Part shown: in pieces, positions 7,887-15,956 of the stretch
Layout of the letters: every line of letters starts with the position of its first letter
Position numbering within the stretch: position 1 is the stretch's first letter
Assembly: GCF_000719975.1 (NCBI RefSeq)
Contig: NZ_JOIJ01000013.1
Span: 1-64,000 of the forward strand
DNA from: Prauserella rugosa
GTDB lineage: Bacteria > Actinomycetota > Actinomycetes > Mycobacteriales > Pseudonocardiaceae
Length of the DNA: 64,000 bases
Direction of reading: 5' to 3'
Notes under the pieces: model-generated
Seen by the model: only the letters and a program-made list of their open reading frames with translations
The model's database searches: none
What the model was told of the DNA's origin: nothing
Made by a program: the position numbers and the translations under genes

Positions 7887-8861
7887 ATGCGGGTGCTCGT
7901 CACCGGAGGTGCCGGGTTCATCGGTTCGCACTTCGTGCGGCAGACCCTCGGCGGCGCGTACCCTGCCCTGGCCGACGCCGAGGTCGTCGTCCTCGACAAG
8001 CTGACGTACGCGGGCAACCAGGCGAATCTGGACCCGGTCGCCGACAGCCCCAGATTGCGGTTCGTGCGCGGCGACATCTGCGACGCCGGTGTGGTCACCG
8101 ACGTCATGCGGGGCGTCGACCTGGTTGTCCACTTCGCAGCCGAGTCCCATGTGGATCGCTCCATCGCCGGATCTGCCGACTTCGTGCTCACCAACGTCGC
8201 CGGCACCCAGACGCTGCTGCAGGCCGCACTCGACGCCGGCGTCACGAAGTTCGTGCACGTGTCCACCGACGAGGTCTACGGATCGATCGAGGAGGGTTCG
8301 TGGCCCGAGGACCACGTCCTGGAGCCCAACTCGCCGTACTCGGCTTCGAAGGCGTCGTCGGACCTGATCGCGCGCTCGTTCCACCGCACCTACGGTCTGC
8401 CGGTATGTGTCACGCGGTGTTCGAACAACTACGGTCCGTATCAGTTTCCGGAGAAGGTCATCCCGCTGTTCGTGACGAACCTGCTCGACGGCCTGCAGGT
8501 TCCGCTGTACGGCGACGGACTCAACGTCCGTGACTGGCTGCACGTCGACGATCACTGTCACGGCATCGCCCTCGTCGCCGAGTCCGGCCGCGCCGGCGAG
8601 ATCTACAACATCGGCGGCGGCACGGAGCTGACCAACCGGGAGCTGACCGAACGCCTGCTCAGCGCCGTCGGTGTGGGCTGGGAGATGGTGCGGCCGGTCG
8701 AGGACCGCAAGGGTCACGACCGCAGATACTCCGTCGACATCACCAAAATCAGTAGCGAACTGGGTTATCGTCCTCGCATCGACTTCGAGACCGGGCTCGC
8801 CGAGACCGTGCGGTGGTACGCCGACAACCGCGCGTGGTGGGAACCGCTGAAGAACCGGTGA
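7887..8861 (+). CDS. rmlB: dTDP-glucose 4,6-dehydratase
   Basis: 324 residues from ATG 7887, preceded by GGGAGG at 6-bp spacing; the longer reading from 7794 has an unrelated leader. Extended SDR enzyme: NAD-binding GGAGFIG at 7-13, STDEVYG at 126-132 (Thr127, Asp128, Glu129 of the dehydratase active site) and catalytic YSASK with Tyr151 and Lys155. It converts dTDP-glucose to dTDP-4-keto-6-deoxyglucose, the second step to dTDP-L-rhamnose. RmlA and RmlC are not in the window, while rmlD follows 108 bases later. The product feeds the rhamnosyl linker made by wbbL. Confidence 0.95.
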   Translation: MRVLVTGGAGFIGSHFVRQTLGGAYPALADAEVVVLDKLTYAGNQANLDPVADSPRLRFVRGDICDAGVVTDVMRGVDLVVHFAAESHVDRSIAGSADFVLTNVAGTQTLLQAALDAGVTKFVHVSTDEVYGSIEEGSWPEDHVLEPNSPYSASKASSDLIARSFHRTYGLPVCVTRCSNNYGPYQFPEKVIPLFVTNLLDGLQVPLYGDGLNVRDWLHVDDHCHGIALVAESGRAGEIYNIGGGTELTNRELTERLLSAVGVGWEMVRPVEDRKGHDRRYSVDITKISSELGYRPRIDFETGLAETVRWYADNRAWWEPLKNR

Positions 8862-8969
8862 GGCACTGGTGTGGTGCCGGTGCTGTGCTGGTGTTGTGTC
8901 GGGTGTGGTGCCGGCTCGGCCCGCGTCCCGTGGTCGCACTCGTGTCGTCGTCGCTGATGAGGTGATCGG

Positions 8970-9884
8970 ATGAGCCGCCTCGCCGTGCTCGTACCCGGGG
9001 GATCGGGCCAGCTCGGGAAGGATCTGTCCGCCGTTGGGGCCGAGCGGGACGCCGCGGTGCGGGCCACCTCCTCGTCCGAACTCGACATCACCAGAGCGGG
9101 CGCCGTGCTCGAAGGCGTCACCGAACTGGTCGAGACCGCACGCGCGGAGGGGCGGACGCCGGTCGTGATCAATGCGGCGGCGTACACGGCCGTCGACGCG
9201 GCGGAGGACGACGAGCACCGCGCGTTCGCGGTGAACGCGGACGGCCCGCGTGTGCTGGCGGCGGTCTGTTCCTCGCGGCGGGTTCCGTTGATCCACGTGT
9301 CGACCGATTATGTGTTCGCCGGTGACGCCACGACGCCCTATGAGCCGGATGCGCCGCTGGGGCCGCGCAGCGCCTACGGGAGGACGAAGGCGGCGGGCGA
9401 GGACGCCGTGCTGGGCTCCGGTGCTTCCGCGTGGGTCGTGCGTACCGCGTGGGTCTACGGCGAGGGTGGGTCGAACTTCGTCCGGACCATGGCGCGGCTT
9501 GCTTCGGAGGGTGTCGATCCGTCCGTTGTGGATGATCAGCGGGGTAGTCCGACGTGGACCGTGGACCTCGCGTCGGGGCTGCTGGAGCTGGCGTCGGTGA
9601 TCGCAGCCGGGGACGGGCCGCGGCGGCGGGTGCTGCACTGCACCGGCGGCGGGGAGACGACGTGGTACGAGTTCGCGCGGGCGGTGTTCGAGGAGGTCGG
9701 CGCCGACCCGGACCGTGTGTCGCCGTGCACGACCGCGGAGTTTCCGCGCCCCGCGCCGAGGCCGGCGTACTCGGTGCTGTCGAACGCGTCGTGGCGCGAG
9801 GCCGGCCTGACCCCGCTCCGCCCGTGGCGCGATGCCCTGTCGGCGTTCGTCCGTGCCGGGAAGAACTCCCTCGTCGACTCGTAA
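8970..9884 (+). CDS. rmlD: dTDP-4-dehydrorhamnose reductase
   Basis: 304 residues from ATG 8970. Rossmann motif GGSGQLG at 10-16, the Asp-rich NAAAYTAVDAAEDD segment at 68-81, STDYVFAGD at 111-119 and catalytic YGRTK with Tyr136/Lys140 identify the RmlD branch of the SDR superfamily. It reduces dTDP-4-keto-L-rhamnose with NADPH as the last step of dTDP-L-rhamnose synthesis. Position after rmlB fits a short rml operon. In Mycobacterium rmlD directly precedes wbbL; here five glycosyltransferase genes lie between them. A six-unit 21-bp array begins 16 bases after the stop. Confidence 0.95.
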   Translation: MSRLAVLVPGGSGQLGKDLSAVGAERDAAVRATSSSELDITRAGAVLEGVTELVETARAEGRTPVVINAAAYTAVDAAEDDEHRAFAVNADGPRVLAAVCSSRRVPLIHVSTDYVFAGDATTPYEPDAPLGPRSAYGRTKAAGEDAVLGSGASAWVVRTAWVYGEGGSNFVRTMARLASEGVDPSVVDDQRGSPTWTVDLASGLLELASVIAAGDGPRRRVLHCTGGGETTWYEFARAVFEEVGADPDRVSPCTTAEFPRPAPRPAYSVLSNASWREAGLTPLRPWRDALSAFVRAGKNSLVDS

Positions 9885-9900
9885 CCGAAGGCCGAACCGC

Positions 9901-10190
9901 GTGTTGCGTTCTCAGGGGCGCGTGTTGCGCCCTCGGGGTGGCGTGTTGCGTCCTCAGGGGTGCGTGTTGCGCGCTTGGGGGCTCGTGTTGCGGTCTTAGG
10001 GGCTTGTGTTGCTGTGGGTTCGGTACTCCGGACGCTGGGCCTCGGTTCAGGCCGCCACGTCTCCGCGGACGTGAATCGACAACACGGCACCCTGGATCCG
10101 CAACACGGGCTCCCGAATCGACAACACGGGTCCCTGGATCCGCAACACGCGCACCCGAGACCGCAACACGCGGCCCCGGGGTCGCAACAC
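9901..10190. repeat. 21-bp 3'-end array, two head-on sub-arrays
   Basis: The 312-bp gap between the convergent genes rmlD and the GT4 at 10197 holds two sub-arrays. The left has GTGTTGC(G) at 9901, 9922, 9943, 9964, 9985 and 10006 (exact 21-bp steps, last unit degenerate). The right has the reverse complement, CAACAC, at 10080, 10101, 10122, 10143, 10164 and 10185 (exact 21-bp steps). Each sub-array reads in the sense direction of the gene it follows, 16 and 6 bases after the respective stops. About 50 bp of unique sequence separates them. Confidence 0.95.
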
Positions 10191-10196
10191 GGGACG

Positions 10197-11303
10197 TTAA
10201 TGGGTTCCGGCGGCTGTTCGGTAGGCGGAGAGGGTGGCCTCCGCGCAGCGGAGCCAGGTGAAGTTGCCCGCGTGGGCGCGGCGGGTGGCGGCCGTCGAGG
10301 CGGCGTTCGGCTCCTCCACCGCGGCGCGCAGCTCACGCGTGAGGGTCTCCACGTCGCCGTAGGGCACCAGGTGCGCCAGACCGCCCGACACCTCCCGCAG
10401 CGCGGGCACGTCCGTGCACACCACGGGGGTGTCGCAGGCCATCGCCTCGAGCACGGGCAACCCGAAGCCTTCGTCCCGCGACGGCAGCACGAGCGCCGAC
10501 GCGCCCGCCACCACGCGCTGCAGGTCGCCGTCGGACAGGTACCCCACGTGGTGTCGCCGCTCGCCCCGCGGGAACGAGCCGGGCCCTGCGAACACGAGGG
10601 GAGGCAGCTCGGGGTCCGCGGCGTGGGCGCGCAGCAGCCAGTCCAGTCCCTTGCGCGGGCCGGGTGCACCCGCGAACAGCAGATACCGCGACGGAAGGCC
10701 GAGTCGCGTGCGGGTCCGCGTGCTCGGCGGACGTCCGGTGAACCAGCCCGCGTCGACCCCGAGCGGCGTGACGTGGATCTTGTCGCGGTCGACGTCGAGA
10801 CGTTCGGCCACGGCGTCGGCCACCGCGTGGGTGGGCGTGCAGATCACGTGCGCCCGCTCGGCACCGCGCCGCACGAGCTGGGGCAGCTCGGCGTCGCTCG
10901 GCGCGAGCTCGTCGGGTGCGTCGAGAAACGCCAGGTCGTGAATCGTCAGCACGCCCGCGCCGCGCCTGCTGGCGGGAAGGACGAAGTTCGTGCCGTGCAC
11001 GACGTCGTAGCGGCCGGCGAACAGGCCGACGGGCGGGAACGACGAACGCACCCACATCTTCCGCAACGCGCGTGCGGCCACCGGCATCCCGCGCGCGGCC
11101 ACGCCGTGGGGCAGGACCGTGCGTAGCTTGCGCCACCCGCGCAGTGTGAAGGCCACGGCACGCAGGTCGACCTCGTCGGGAAACGAGGCGAGCTGTTCCG
11201 ACAGCGACGCGGTGTACCTGCCGATGCCCGTGCGGTTGCCGAGCAGCGGAGTGCCGTCGAGCAGTACCCGAAGTGGACGGCGGGTCCCACCGCGGTCAGC
11301 CAC
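10197..11303 (-). CDS. GT4 family glycosyltransferase
   Basis: 368 residues from GTG 11303, overlapping the end of the preceding gene by 8 bases, which implies translational coupling. GT-B fold of the GT4 family: N-terminal VLLDGTPLLGNRTGIGRY acceptor-side motif, HGTNFVLP, TIHDLAFLDAPDEL in the middle and the nucleotide-sugar motif EGFGLPVLEAMACDTPVV with the E-x7-E pair near residue 275-283. Uses a nucleotide-sugar donor with retention of configuration. Belongs to a minus-strand cassette of three glycosyltransferases; donor and acceptor are not deducible. A reverse-oriented 21-bp array follows its stop by 6 bases. Confidence 0.88.
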   Translation of the reverse strand: MADRGGTRRPLRVLLDGTPLLGNRTGIGRYTASLSEQLASFPDEVDLRAVAFTLRGWRKLRTVLPHGVAARGMPVAARALRKMWVRSSFPPVGLFAGRYDVVHGTNFVLPASRRGAGVLTIHDLAFLDAPDELAPSDAELPQLVRRGAERAHVICTPTHAVADAVAERLDVDRDKIHVTPLGVDAGWFTGRPPSTRTRTRLGLPSRYLLFAGAPGPRKGLDWLLRAHAADPELPPLVFAGPGSFPRGERRHHVGYLSDGDLQRVVAGASALVLPSRDEGFGLPVLEAMACDTPVVCTDVPALREVSGGLAHLVPYGDVETLTRELRAAVEEPNAASTAATRRAHAGNFTWLRCAEATLSAYRTAAGTH

Positions 11304-13809
11304 GGCGCAACCTCGTCCGCACGATCTTGCGCACCCGACCGGCGGCGCGCCGCGACAGTTCCGCGGGACCGCCGTCGGCCAGGTACTCCTTGACGAGGGC
11401 GACGTCGCGGCGCACCTTCTGAGCCCGGTTCAGCGGTGGCTCACGGGTGAGGTCCGCGGCGCCCGCGAGGCGGTCGGCCGCCGGGCGCGGGTCCCGGCAG
11501 AACCGCACCAGCGGCTCGAGCACGTTCGGCCACGTGTAGCGCTCGGCGACCGCGGCGATCCGTTCCCGGCAGCCGTCGGCGAACTCGGTGTCGTACAGGC
11601 ACTTCTCGAGTGCCTCGGCGAGTGCGTCCCGGTCCTCGGCAGGGACGACGACCCCGAGCCGTTCCTCGCGCACCAGGTCGGCGAACGCGTCCCCGTCGGT
11701 GGTGATGATCGGCAGGCCGGCCCACAGGTAGTCCAGGACGCGGGTGCGGAACGCGAACGTGGTCTCGATGTGCTCGAAGTGGGTGGTGACGCCGCAGTCG
11801 GCGTCGAGCAGCCAGTTCTGCCGATCGTCGTAGGGCACCCACTGTTCGTTGAAGAACACGTGCTTGCCGGTGAGGCCCAGCGAGTCCGACAGTCGCATCG
11901 TCCGCGCCCCGATGTCCATTTCGGTCACCTCGGGGTTGGGGTGTTTCATGCCGAGGAACACCAGCCGCAGGTCGTCGTGGCGGGTGCTGACCTGCTCGAC
12001 CGCGCGCACGAGCGTGAGCGGGTCGAACCAGCTGTACACACCGCCCGCCCACAGCACGACTCGGTCGCTTTCGGACAGTCCCAGGGTCGGCCGAAGTCCC
12101 GGTCCGGTGCGCCGCGGTCCGCGTGCCGACAGTCCGAACGGGACGACCGAAAGCAGCGACTGCATGGTCGGATCGGCGTCGTACAACCGCGGCGTGAGCC
12201 TGCCCGTCGCGGCGAGGTGGCCCAGCCACAGGTGCCGTTGCCGCTCCGAGGCGCAGAGGAAGAAGTCGCCGCGCTGCAGCTGGGCCTCCAGTACGCGCGT
12301 GACGCCTTCGAGATCGGCCGCGCGCCGGTCGTCCGGCACGTCCTTGGTCTGCTCGAGCAGCTCCAGGTGCATCGGGTCGTACAGGTCGCACACGACGATC
12401 TTGTGGGAGTACTCGGCGGTCAGCGCGGGCGCCATCTCGAGGACGTGCCCCTGCAGCACGACGATGTCGGCCCACTCGACGGGTTCGGTCAGGTCGCGCC
12501 TGCGTGCGGCACTCACGGGGAACGGCGCGGGCGGGGGATCGGCGAGCGGGTTGACGGTGACCAGGCGGACGTCGTGTTCGCCGGAGAGCACCTCGGCGAT
12601 GTTCCACGCACGAATCGCGGGGCCGGCCATGCGTTCGGTGATGGCGTCACCGGTCAGGACCAGGATCTTGCGGCGCCTGCCGAATGCGCGGTCGATGCCG
12701 AAGGCCTCGACGAGGATGTCGTGGGCCGCGAGGTAGCTCGGGAGCGGGTAGGCCGGCTCCAATGCGTTGCGCAGCAGCGGAAGCAAGTCCGCGTCGGTGC
12801 GGACGCGGGCGGCCTGCTCGGTGGCGCGGGCCTCGGCCAGCGCGGGCAGCAGCTCGACGAACCGGTCGATGGCGAGCACGCCGGCCAGCGTGCTGCGCGG
12901 TACCGGGACCGGGGTGGTGTCGGCGGGCCCCGTGCCGTGTTCGAGGTCGAGCTGGTTCGGGTCGAGCTCGCCGCGCGCCGTGGCGCGGCGCACGGCCAGC
13001 GCGAGTGCGGCGGGCAGTGCCGAGGCGAGTGTCTCGTCGGAGGCGTTCTTGTACAGCGCGGCCAGCGCGTTGCGCTCGAGCAGGAACGTCTCCCGGCCGC
13101 TGTCCGGCGTGTCCACTTCGGACATCGTCGCGTGGTGGCGGTGGTAGGTCAGCGACTCGGGCACGTACCGCACTCGCCAGCCGCGCAGGTTGAGCCGCCA
13201 CCCCAGGTCGACGTCCTCGTAGAACATGAAGAAGCGTTCGTCGAACCCGCCGAGCTCGGCGAACACCGACGCGCGCACGAACATCGCCGAGCCCGTGGCG
13301 AACAGGACGTCCTTGGCCACCTCGTGCTCGCCGGCAGGGACGTCGGCGATCGGGCCGCCCGCGTGCCGCTTGTAGCCCATGCCGAACCACGTCAGTCCGG
13401 CGTCGACGAAATCGGTGCCAGAGCCCTCCCAGTCGAGGACCTTGCTGGCGACCGCGCCGACGGTCGGGTCGCCGCGCAACGTGGCGACGGCGGCCTCGAC
13501 CCAGCCGGGTGCGGGACGTGCGTCGTTGTTGAGCAGCGCCAGCACCGTGCCGCTCGCCTCGCGGGCGCCGAGGTTGCAGCCGCCCGCGAACCCGAGGTTG
13601 CTCTCCGAGGTGATCAGCCGAACGTTCGGTGCCGCCTCGCGGATGCGCGCCACGTCGTCGCCACCGGAGGCGTTGTCGACGCAGATGATCTCGAGGTGCG
13701 GGTAGTCGTGGTCGGCGAGCGCGCGCAGGCACGTGATCGTGTCGTCGGCACCGCGGTAGTTCACGACGATGACCGAGACCAGCGGCTGCGACGAGGCCTG
13801 CTGACTCAC
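11296..13809 (-). CDS. Bidomain glycosyltransferase, GT2 fused to GT4
   Basis: 837 residues from GTG 13809 with a GGAAGGAG site upstream. Residues about 10-255 form a GT2 (GT-A) domain: VSVIVVNYRG, VDNASGG, NLGFAGGCN, LLNNDARP in place of DxD, and the ERFFMFYEDVDLGWR acceptor/base motif. Residues about 380-770 form a GT-B GT4 domain with ERMAGPAIRAWNIAEVL, VVCDLYDPMHLE, VVLWAGGVYSWFDP and TFAFRTRVLDYLWAGLPII. A basic tail (AGRVRKIVRTRLRRG) may bind membrane. The fusion would add two sugars successively, an inference. Twice the size of usual single-domain enzymes; no frameshift is seen. Overlaps the next GT4 gene by 8 bases. Confidence 0.9.
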   Translation of the reverse strand: MSQQASSQPLVSVIVVNYRGADDTITCLRALADHDYPHLEIICVDNASGGDDVARIREAAPNVRLITSESNLGFAGGCNLGAREASGTVLALLNNDARPAPGWVEAAVATLRGDPTVGAVASKVLDWEGSGTDFVDAGLTWFGMGYKRHAGGPIADVPAGEHEVAKDVLFATGSAMFVRASVFAELGGFDERFFMFYEDVDLGWRLNLRGWRVRYVPESLTYHRHHATMSEVDTPDSGRETFLLERNALAALYKNASDETLASALPAALALAVRRATARGELDPNQLDLEHGTGPADTTPVPVPRSTLAGVLAIDRFVELLPALAEARATEQAARVRTDADLLPLLRNALEPAYPLPSYLAAHDILVEAFGIDRAFGRRRKILVLTGDAITERMAGPAIRAWNIAEVLSGEHDVRLVTVNPLADPPPAPFPVSAARRRDLTEPVEWADIVVLQGHVLEMAPALTAEYSHKIVVCDLYDPMHLELLEQTKDVPDDRRAADLEGVTRVLEAQLQRGDFFLCASERQRHLWLGHLAATGRLTPRLYDADPTMQSLLSVVPFGLSARGPRRTGPGLRPTLGLSESDRVVLWAGGVYSWFDPLTLVRAVEQVSTRHDDLRLVFLGMKHPNPEVTEMDIGARTMRLSDSLGLTGKHVFFNEQWVPYDDRQNWLLDADCGVTTHFEHIETTFAFRTRVLDYLWAGLPIITTDGDAFADLVREERLGVVVPAEDRDALAEALEKCLYDTEFADGCRERIAAVAERYTWPNVLEPLVRFCRDPRPAADRLAGAADLTREPPLNRAQKVRRDVALVKEYLADGGPAELSRRAAGRVRKIVRTRLRRG

Positions 13810-13838
13810 GGGCGCTCCTTCCCCTCGGCCGCCTCAGC

Positions 13839-14753
13839 TTATCCGGAGGCCCAGCGCTGCCAGACCACGGCTCGGCCGACGACGCCGCGCCGCGTGACGG
13901 CCCTGCGGGTGCGGTACACCCACGGCAGTCGGCGGCCGACGGAGGCGAGTACGCCCAGTCGCAGCCGGACCGCGAAGTTGGGCGCGTCCGGTCGGCTCCT
14001 CCGCAGCGGCAGGAGCGCGGTGAGAGCCGCGAACCGCGCGAGCTCGCGCAGTGCAACGGGCGCCGGTGCGCAGCGCAGCAGCGTGAGCAGGCGGTTGCGC
14101 TCGTTCCAGCGGTGGAACGACGCCGAACCGGGGCGCGAACTGGCGCCGTGCAGGTGGCGGACGTCGACCGCGGCGACCGCCACGTCCCAGCCGGCCAGGC
14201 GCAGCCGCCACGACGTGTCGGTGTCCTCGTAGTAGCAGAAGAACTCGGCCGGCACACCGCCCACGTCGCGCAGGGCCGTGGTGCGCAACAGGGCCGCGCC
14301 GCCGCAGAATCCGAACGCGGCGGACCCGTCCGTGCGGTCGTAGCCGTGACCGTCGGCGCTGAGGCCCACCCCGGTGGACTGGACGCCGCCGTCGGGCCGC
14401 ACCAGGCGCGAGGTGACGGCGGCGACGTCCGGGCCCATCGCCTTCTCCAGGCTGTCCAGCCAGTGGGGTGGTGGCACCGCGTCGTCGTTCAGCCACGCCA
14501 CGAAGTCGGTCGTAACCGCGGGCAGTGCGGCCGCGATTCCGCCCGCGTAGCCGGTGTTGACGTCGAGCCGGAGTACCTCGGGCCTGCTCGGATGCTCGGC
14601 GAGCACGCGAGCGGTGCCGTCGTCGGAGGCGTTGTCCACCACGAGCGTCCGATGTGGACGTGTCTGGGCGGCCAGGCCGTCGAGGCATGCGGCGAGGTGG
14701 TCGGCGCCGCGCCACGTCACGACGACGACGGTGGTGGCTGGCCGGGCGGGCAT
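13839..14753 (-). CDS. GT2 family glycosyltransferase
   Basis: 304 residues from ATG 14753. GT-A fold: TVVVVTWRGADHLAACL, VVDNASDDGTARVL, NTGYAGGIAAAL, AWLNDDAVPPPHWLDSL (NDDA replacing DxD) and EFFCYYEDTDTSWRLRLAGW with the ED base motif typical of rhamnosyltransferase-like GT2 enzymes. A C-terminal amphipathic stretch (ALREL ... LLPLRRSRPD) could touch the membrane. First gene of the minus-strand glycosyltransferase cassette; 29 bases before the bidomain enzyme. Divergent from the GT4 gene at 14808 with a 54-base shared promoter region. Sugar specificity unknown. Confidence 0.88.
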   Translation of the reverse strand: MPARPATTVVVVTWRGADHLAACLDGLAAQTRPHRTLVVDNASDDGTARVLAEHPSRPEVLRLDVNTGYAGGIAAALPAVTTDFVAWLNDDAVPPPHWLDSLEKAMGPDVAAVTSRLVRPDGGVQSTGVGLSADGHGYDRTDGSAAFGFCGGAALLRTTALRDVGGVPAEFFCYYEDTDTSWRLRLAGWDVAVAAVDVRHLHGASSRPGSASFHRWNERNRLLTLLRCAPAPVALRELARFAALTALLPLRRSRPDAPNFAVRLRLGVLASVGRRLPWVYRTRRAVTRRGVVGRAVVWQRWASG

Positions 14754-14794
14754 GGTCCGAAACTACAGCGTGCGGGACGCGGCGGTCTCGGGTG

Positions 14795-14800
14795 CAGAAT
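14795..14800 (+). promoter_or_regulatory. -10 box of leaderless GT4 transcript
   Basis: CAGAAT followed by 7 bases and then GTG 14808. The 12-base string GGGTGCAGAATG recurs before wbbL (17231-17242), also just ahead of a GTG start. No ribosome-binding site is present, so the box sets the start. Confidence 0.5.
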
Positions 14801-14807
14801 GACCGCC

Positions 14808-15884
14808 GTGCGGGAGTTGACGGTCGTCGCCGAGCAGGTGCTGGCGCCGGTGCCGGGCGGGACGGGCCGGTACACGGCGGAACTGCTGCGCGCGCTGGCC
14901 GAGACCGCCCCCGAGGGCTGGTGCGTACGTGGCGTCGTCGCACGGCACGCCGACGTCGGACCCGCCGAGACCGCGGGGGTGCGCGGGCCGCGGGTGCTGC
15001 CCGTCTCACGCCGGGTGCTGACCGAACTGTGGCGGCGCGGCCTGCCGTGGTGGCCGGGCGGGGACGCCGTCCACGCGCCCACGCCGCTGGCACCGCCGCG
15101 TGCACCGAGCGGGCGGACGCTGTCGGTGACGGTGCACGACACGGTCCCGTGGTCGCATCCGGAGACGCTGACGCCCAGGGGAGTGGCGTGGCACCGGGCG
15201 GCGATCGCCACCGCGGCGCGGCGGGCGGACGCCGTCGTGGTGCCGACACGGGCGGTCGCCGACGAGCTCGCCACCCACGTCCCGGTGACCGCCCCCGTGC
15301 ACGTCGTCGGCCACGGAACGACCGCCTGGCCCGAGGCCGAGCCGATTGCCGAGCCGGTGGGCACGTCGGGGCCCTACGTCCTCGCGGTCGGGACCCTCGA
15401 GCCGCGCAAGGGCATCGACGTGCTGATCAGGGCCATGGCCGAAGTGCCGGGTGCCGTCCTGGTGCTCGCGGGGCAGCCGGGGTGGGGTGGACTGGACCCC
15501 GAGGCGATCGCCGAGCGGTCCGGACTGCCCACCGACCGGCTCCGCGTGCTCGGCAGGGTCACCGATGCGCAGCTGGCGGGTCTGCTGCGCGGTGCGGCCG
15601 TCGTGGCGGTGCCCAGCCTGGCCGAGGGGTTCGGACTTCCGGTGCTCGAGGCCATGGCCGAGGGCGTGCCCGTGGTGCATTCGGACGCTCCCGCGCTGGT
15701 CGAGGTCGCCGGCGGTGCGGGCGTGTGCGTGCCGAGGGGAGACGCCGCGGCCTTGGCGTCGGCGCTGCGAGGCGTCCTGTCCGGTCCGGACCGCGCGCGG
15801 ATGGCCGACGCGGGCCGGGCGAGGGCACGGGAGTTCACGTGGACGTCGGCCGCGCGGGCGGTGTGGCGGTTGCACGTCCCCTGA
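14808..15884 (+). CDS. GT4 family glycosyltransferase
   Basis: 358 residues from GTG 14808. This start is chosen because CAGAAT lies 7 bases upstream and because the distance from start to the PGGTGRY motif then equals that of the neighbouring GT4 at 15957; ATG 14799 is the alternative. GT-B fold with TVHDTVPWSHPETLTP, VPTRAVADELA, VLAVGTLEPRKGIDVLIRA and EGFGLPVLEAMAEGVPVV. Mannosyl/rhamnosyl-type GT4 enzymes share these motifs. It is followed 72 bases later by a second GT4 with its own promoter. Part of the cassette that separates rmlD from wbbL. Confidence 0.87.
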   Translation: MRELTVVAEQVLAPVPGGTGRYTAELLRALAETAPEGWCVRGVVARHADVGPAETAGVRGPRVLPVSRRVLTELWRRGLPWWPGGDAVHAPTPLAPPRAPSGRTLSVTVHDTVPWSHPETLTPRGVAWHRAAIATAARRADAVVVPTRAVADELATHVPVTAPVHVVGHGTTAWPEAEPIAEPVGTSGPYVLAVGTLEPRKGIDVLIRAMAEVPGAVLVLAGQPGWGGLDPEAIAERSGLPTDRLRVLGRVTDAQLAGLLRGAAVVAVPSLAEGFGLPVLEAMAEGVPVVHSDAPALVEVAGGAGVCVPRGDAAALASALRGVLSGPDRARMADAGRARAREFTWTSAARAVWRLHVP

Positions 15885-15944
15885 CCGGGCTGTGACGTTT
15901 CGCGAAGTTCGGCGAACCCGCACCACGGACCTTCGGCGGGGTCG

Positions 15945-15950
15945 TACCCT
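15945..15950 (+). promoter_or_regulatory. -10 box of leaderless GT4 transcript
   Basis: TACCCT with a 6-base spacer to the GTG start at 15957. No Shine-Dalgarno sequence is present between them, so the transcript should begin at or next to the start codon. Confidence 0.6.
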
Positions 15951-15956
15951 GCTCGG

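Noticed and set aside
8870..8950. GTGGTGCCGGTGCTG repeats between rmlB and rmlD as regulatory element
   Set aside because: Short low-complexity G/T stretch without regular period; no stem or operator pattern.
14112..14798. Long upstream extension of the GT4 at 14808
   Set aside because: The extension is antisense to the GT2 gene and has no family similarity.
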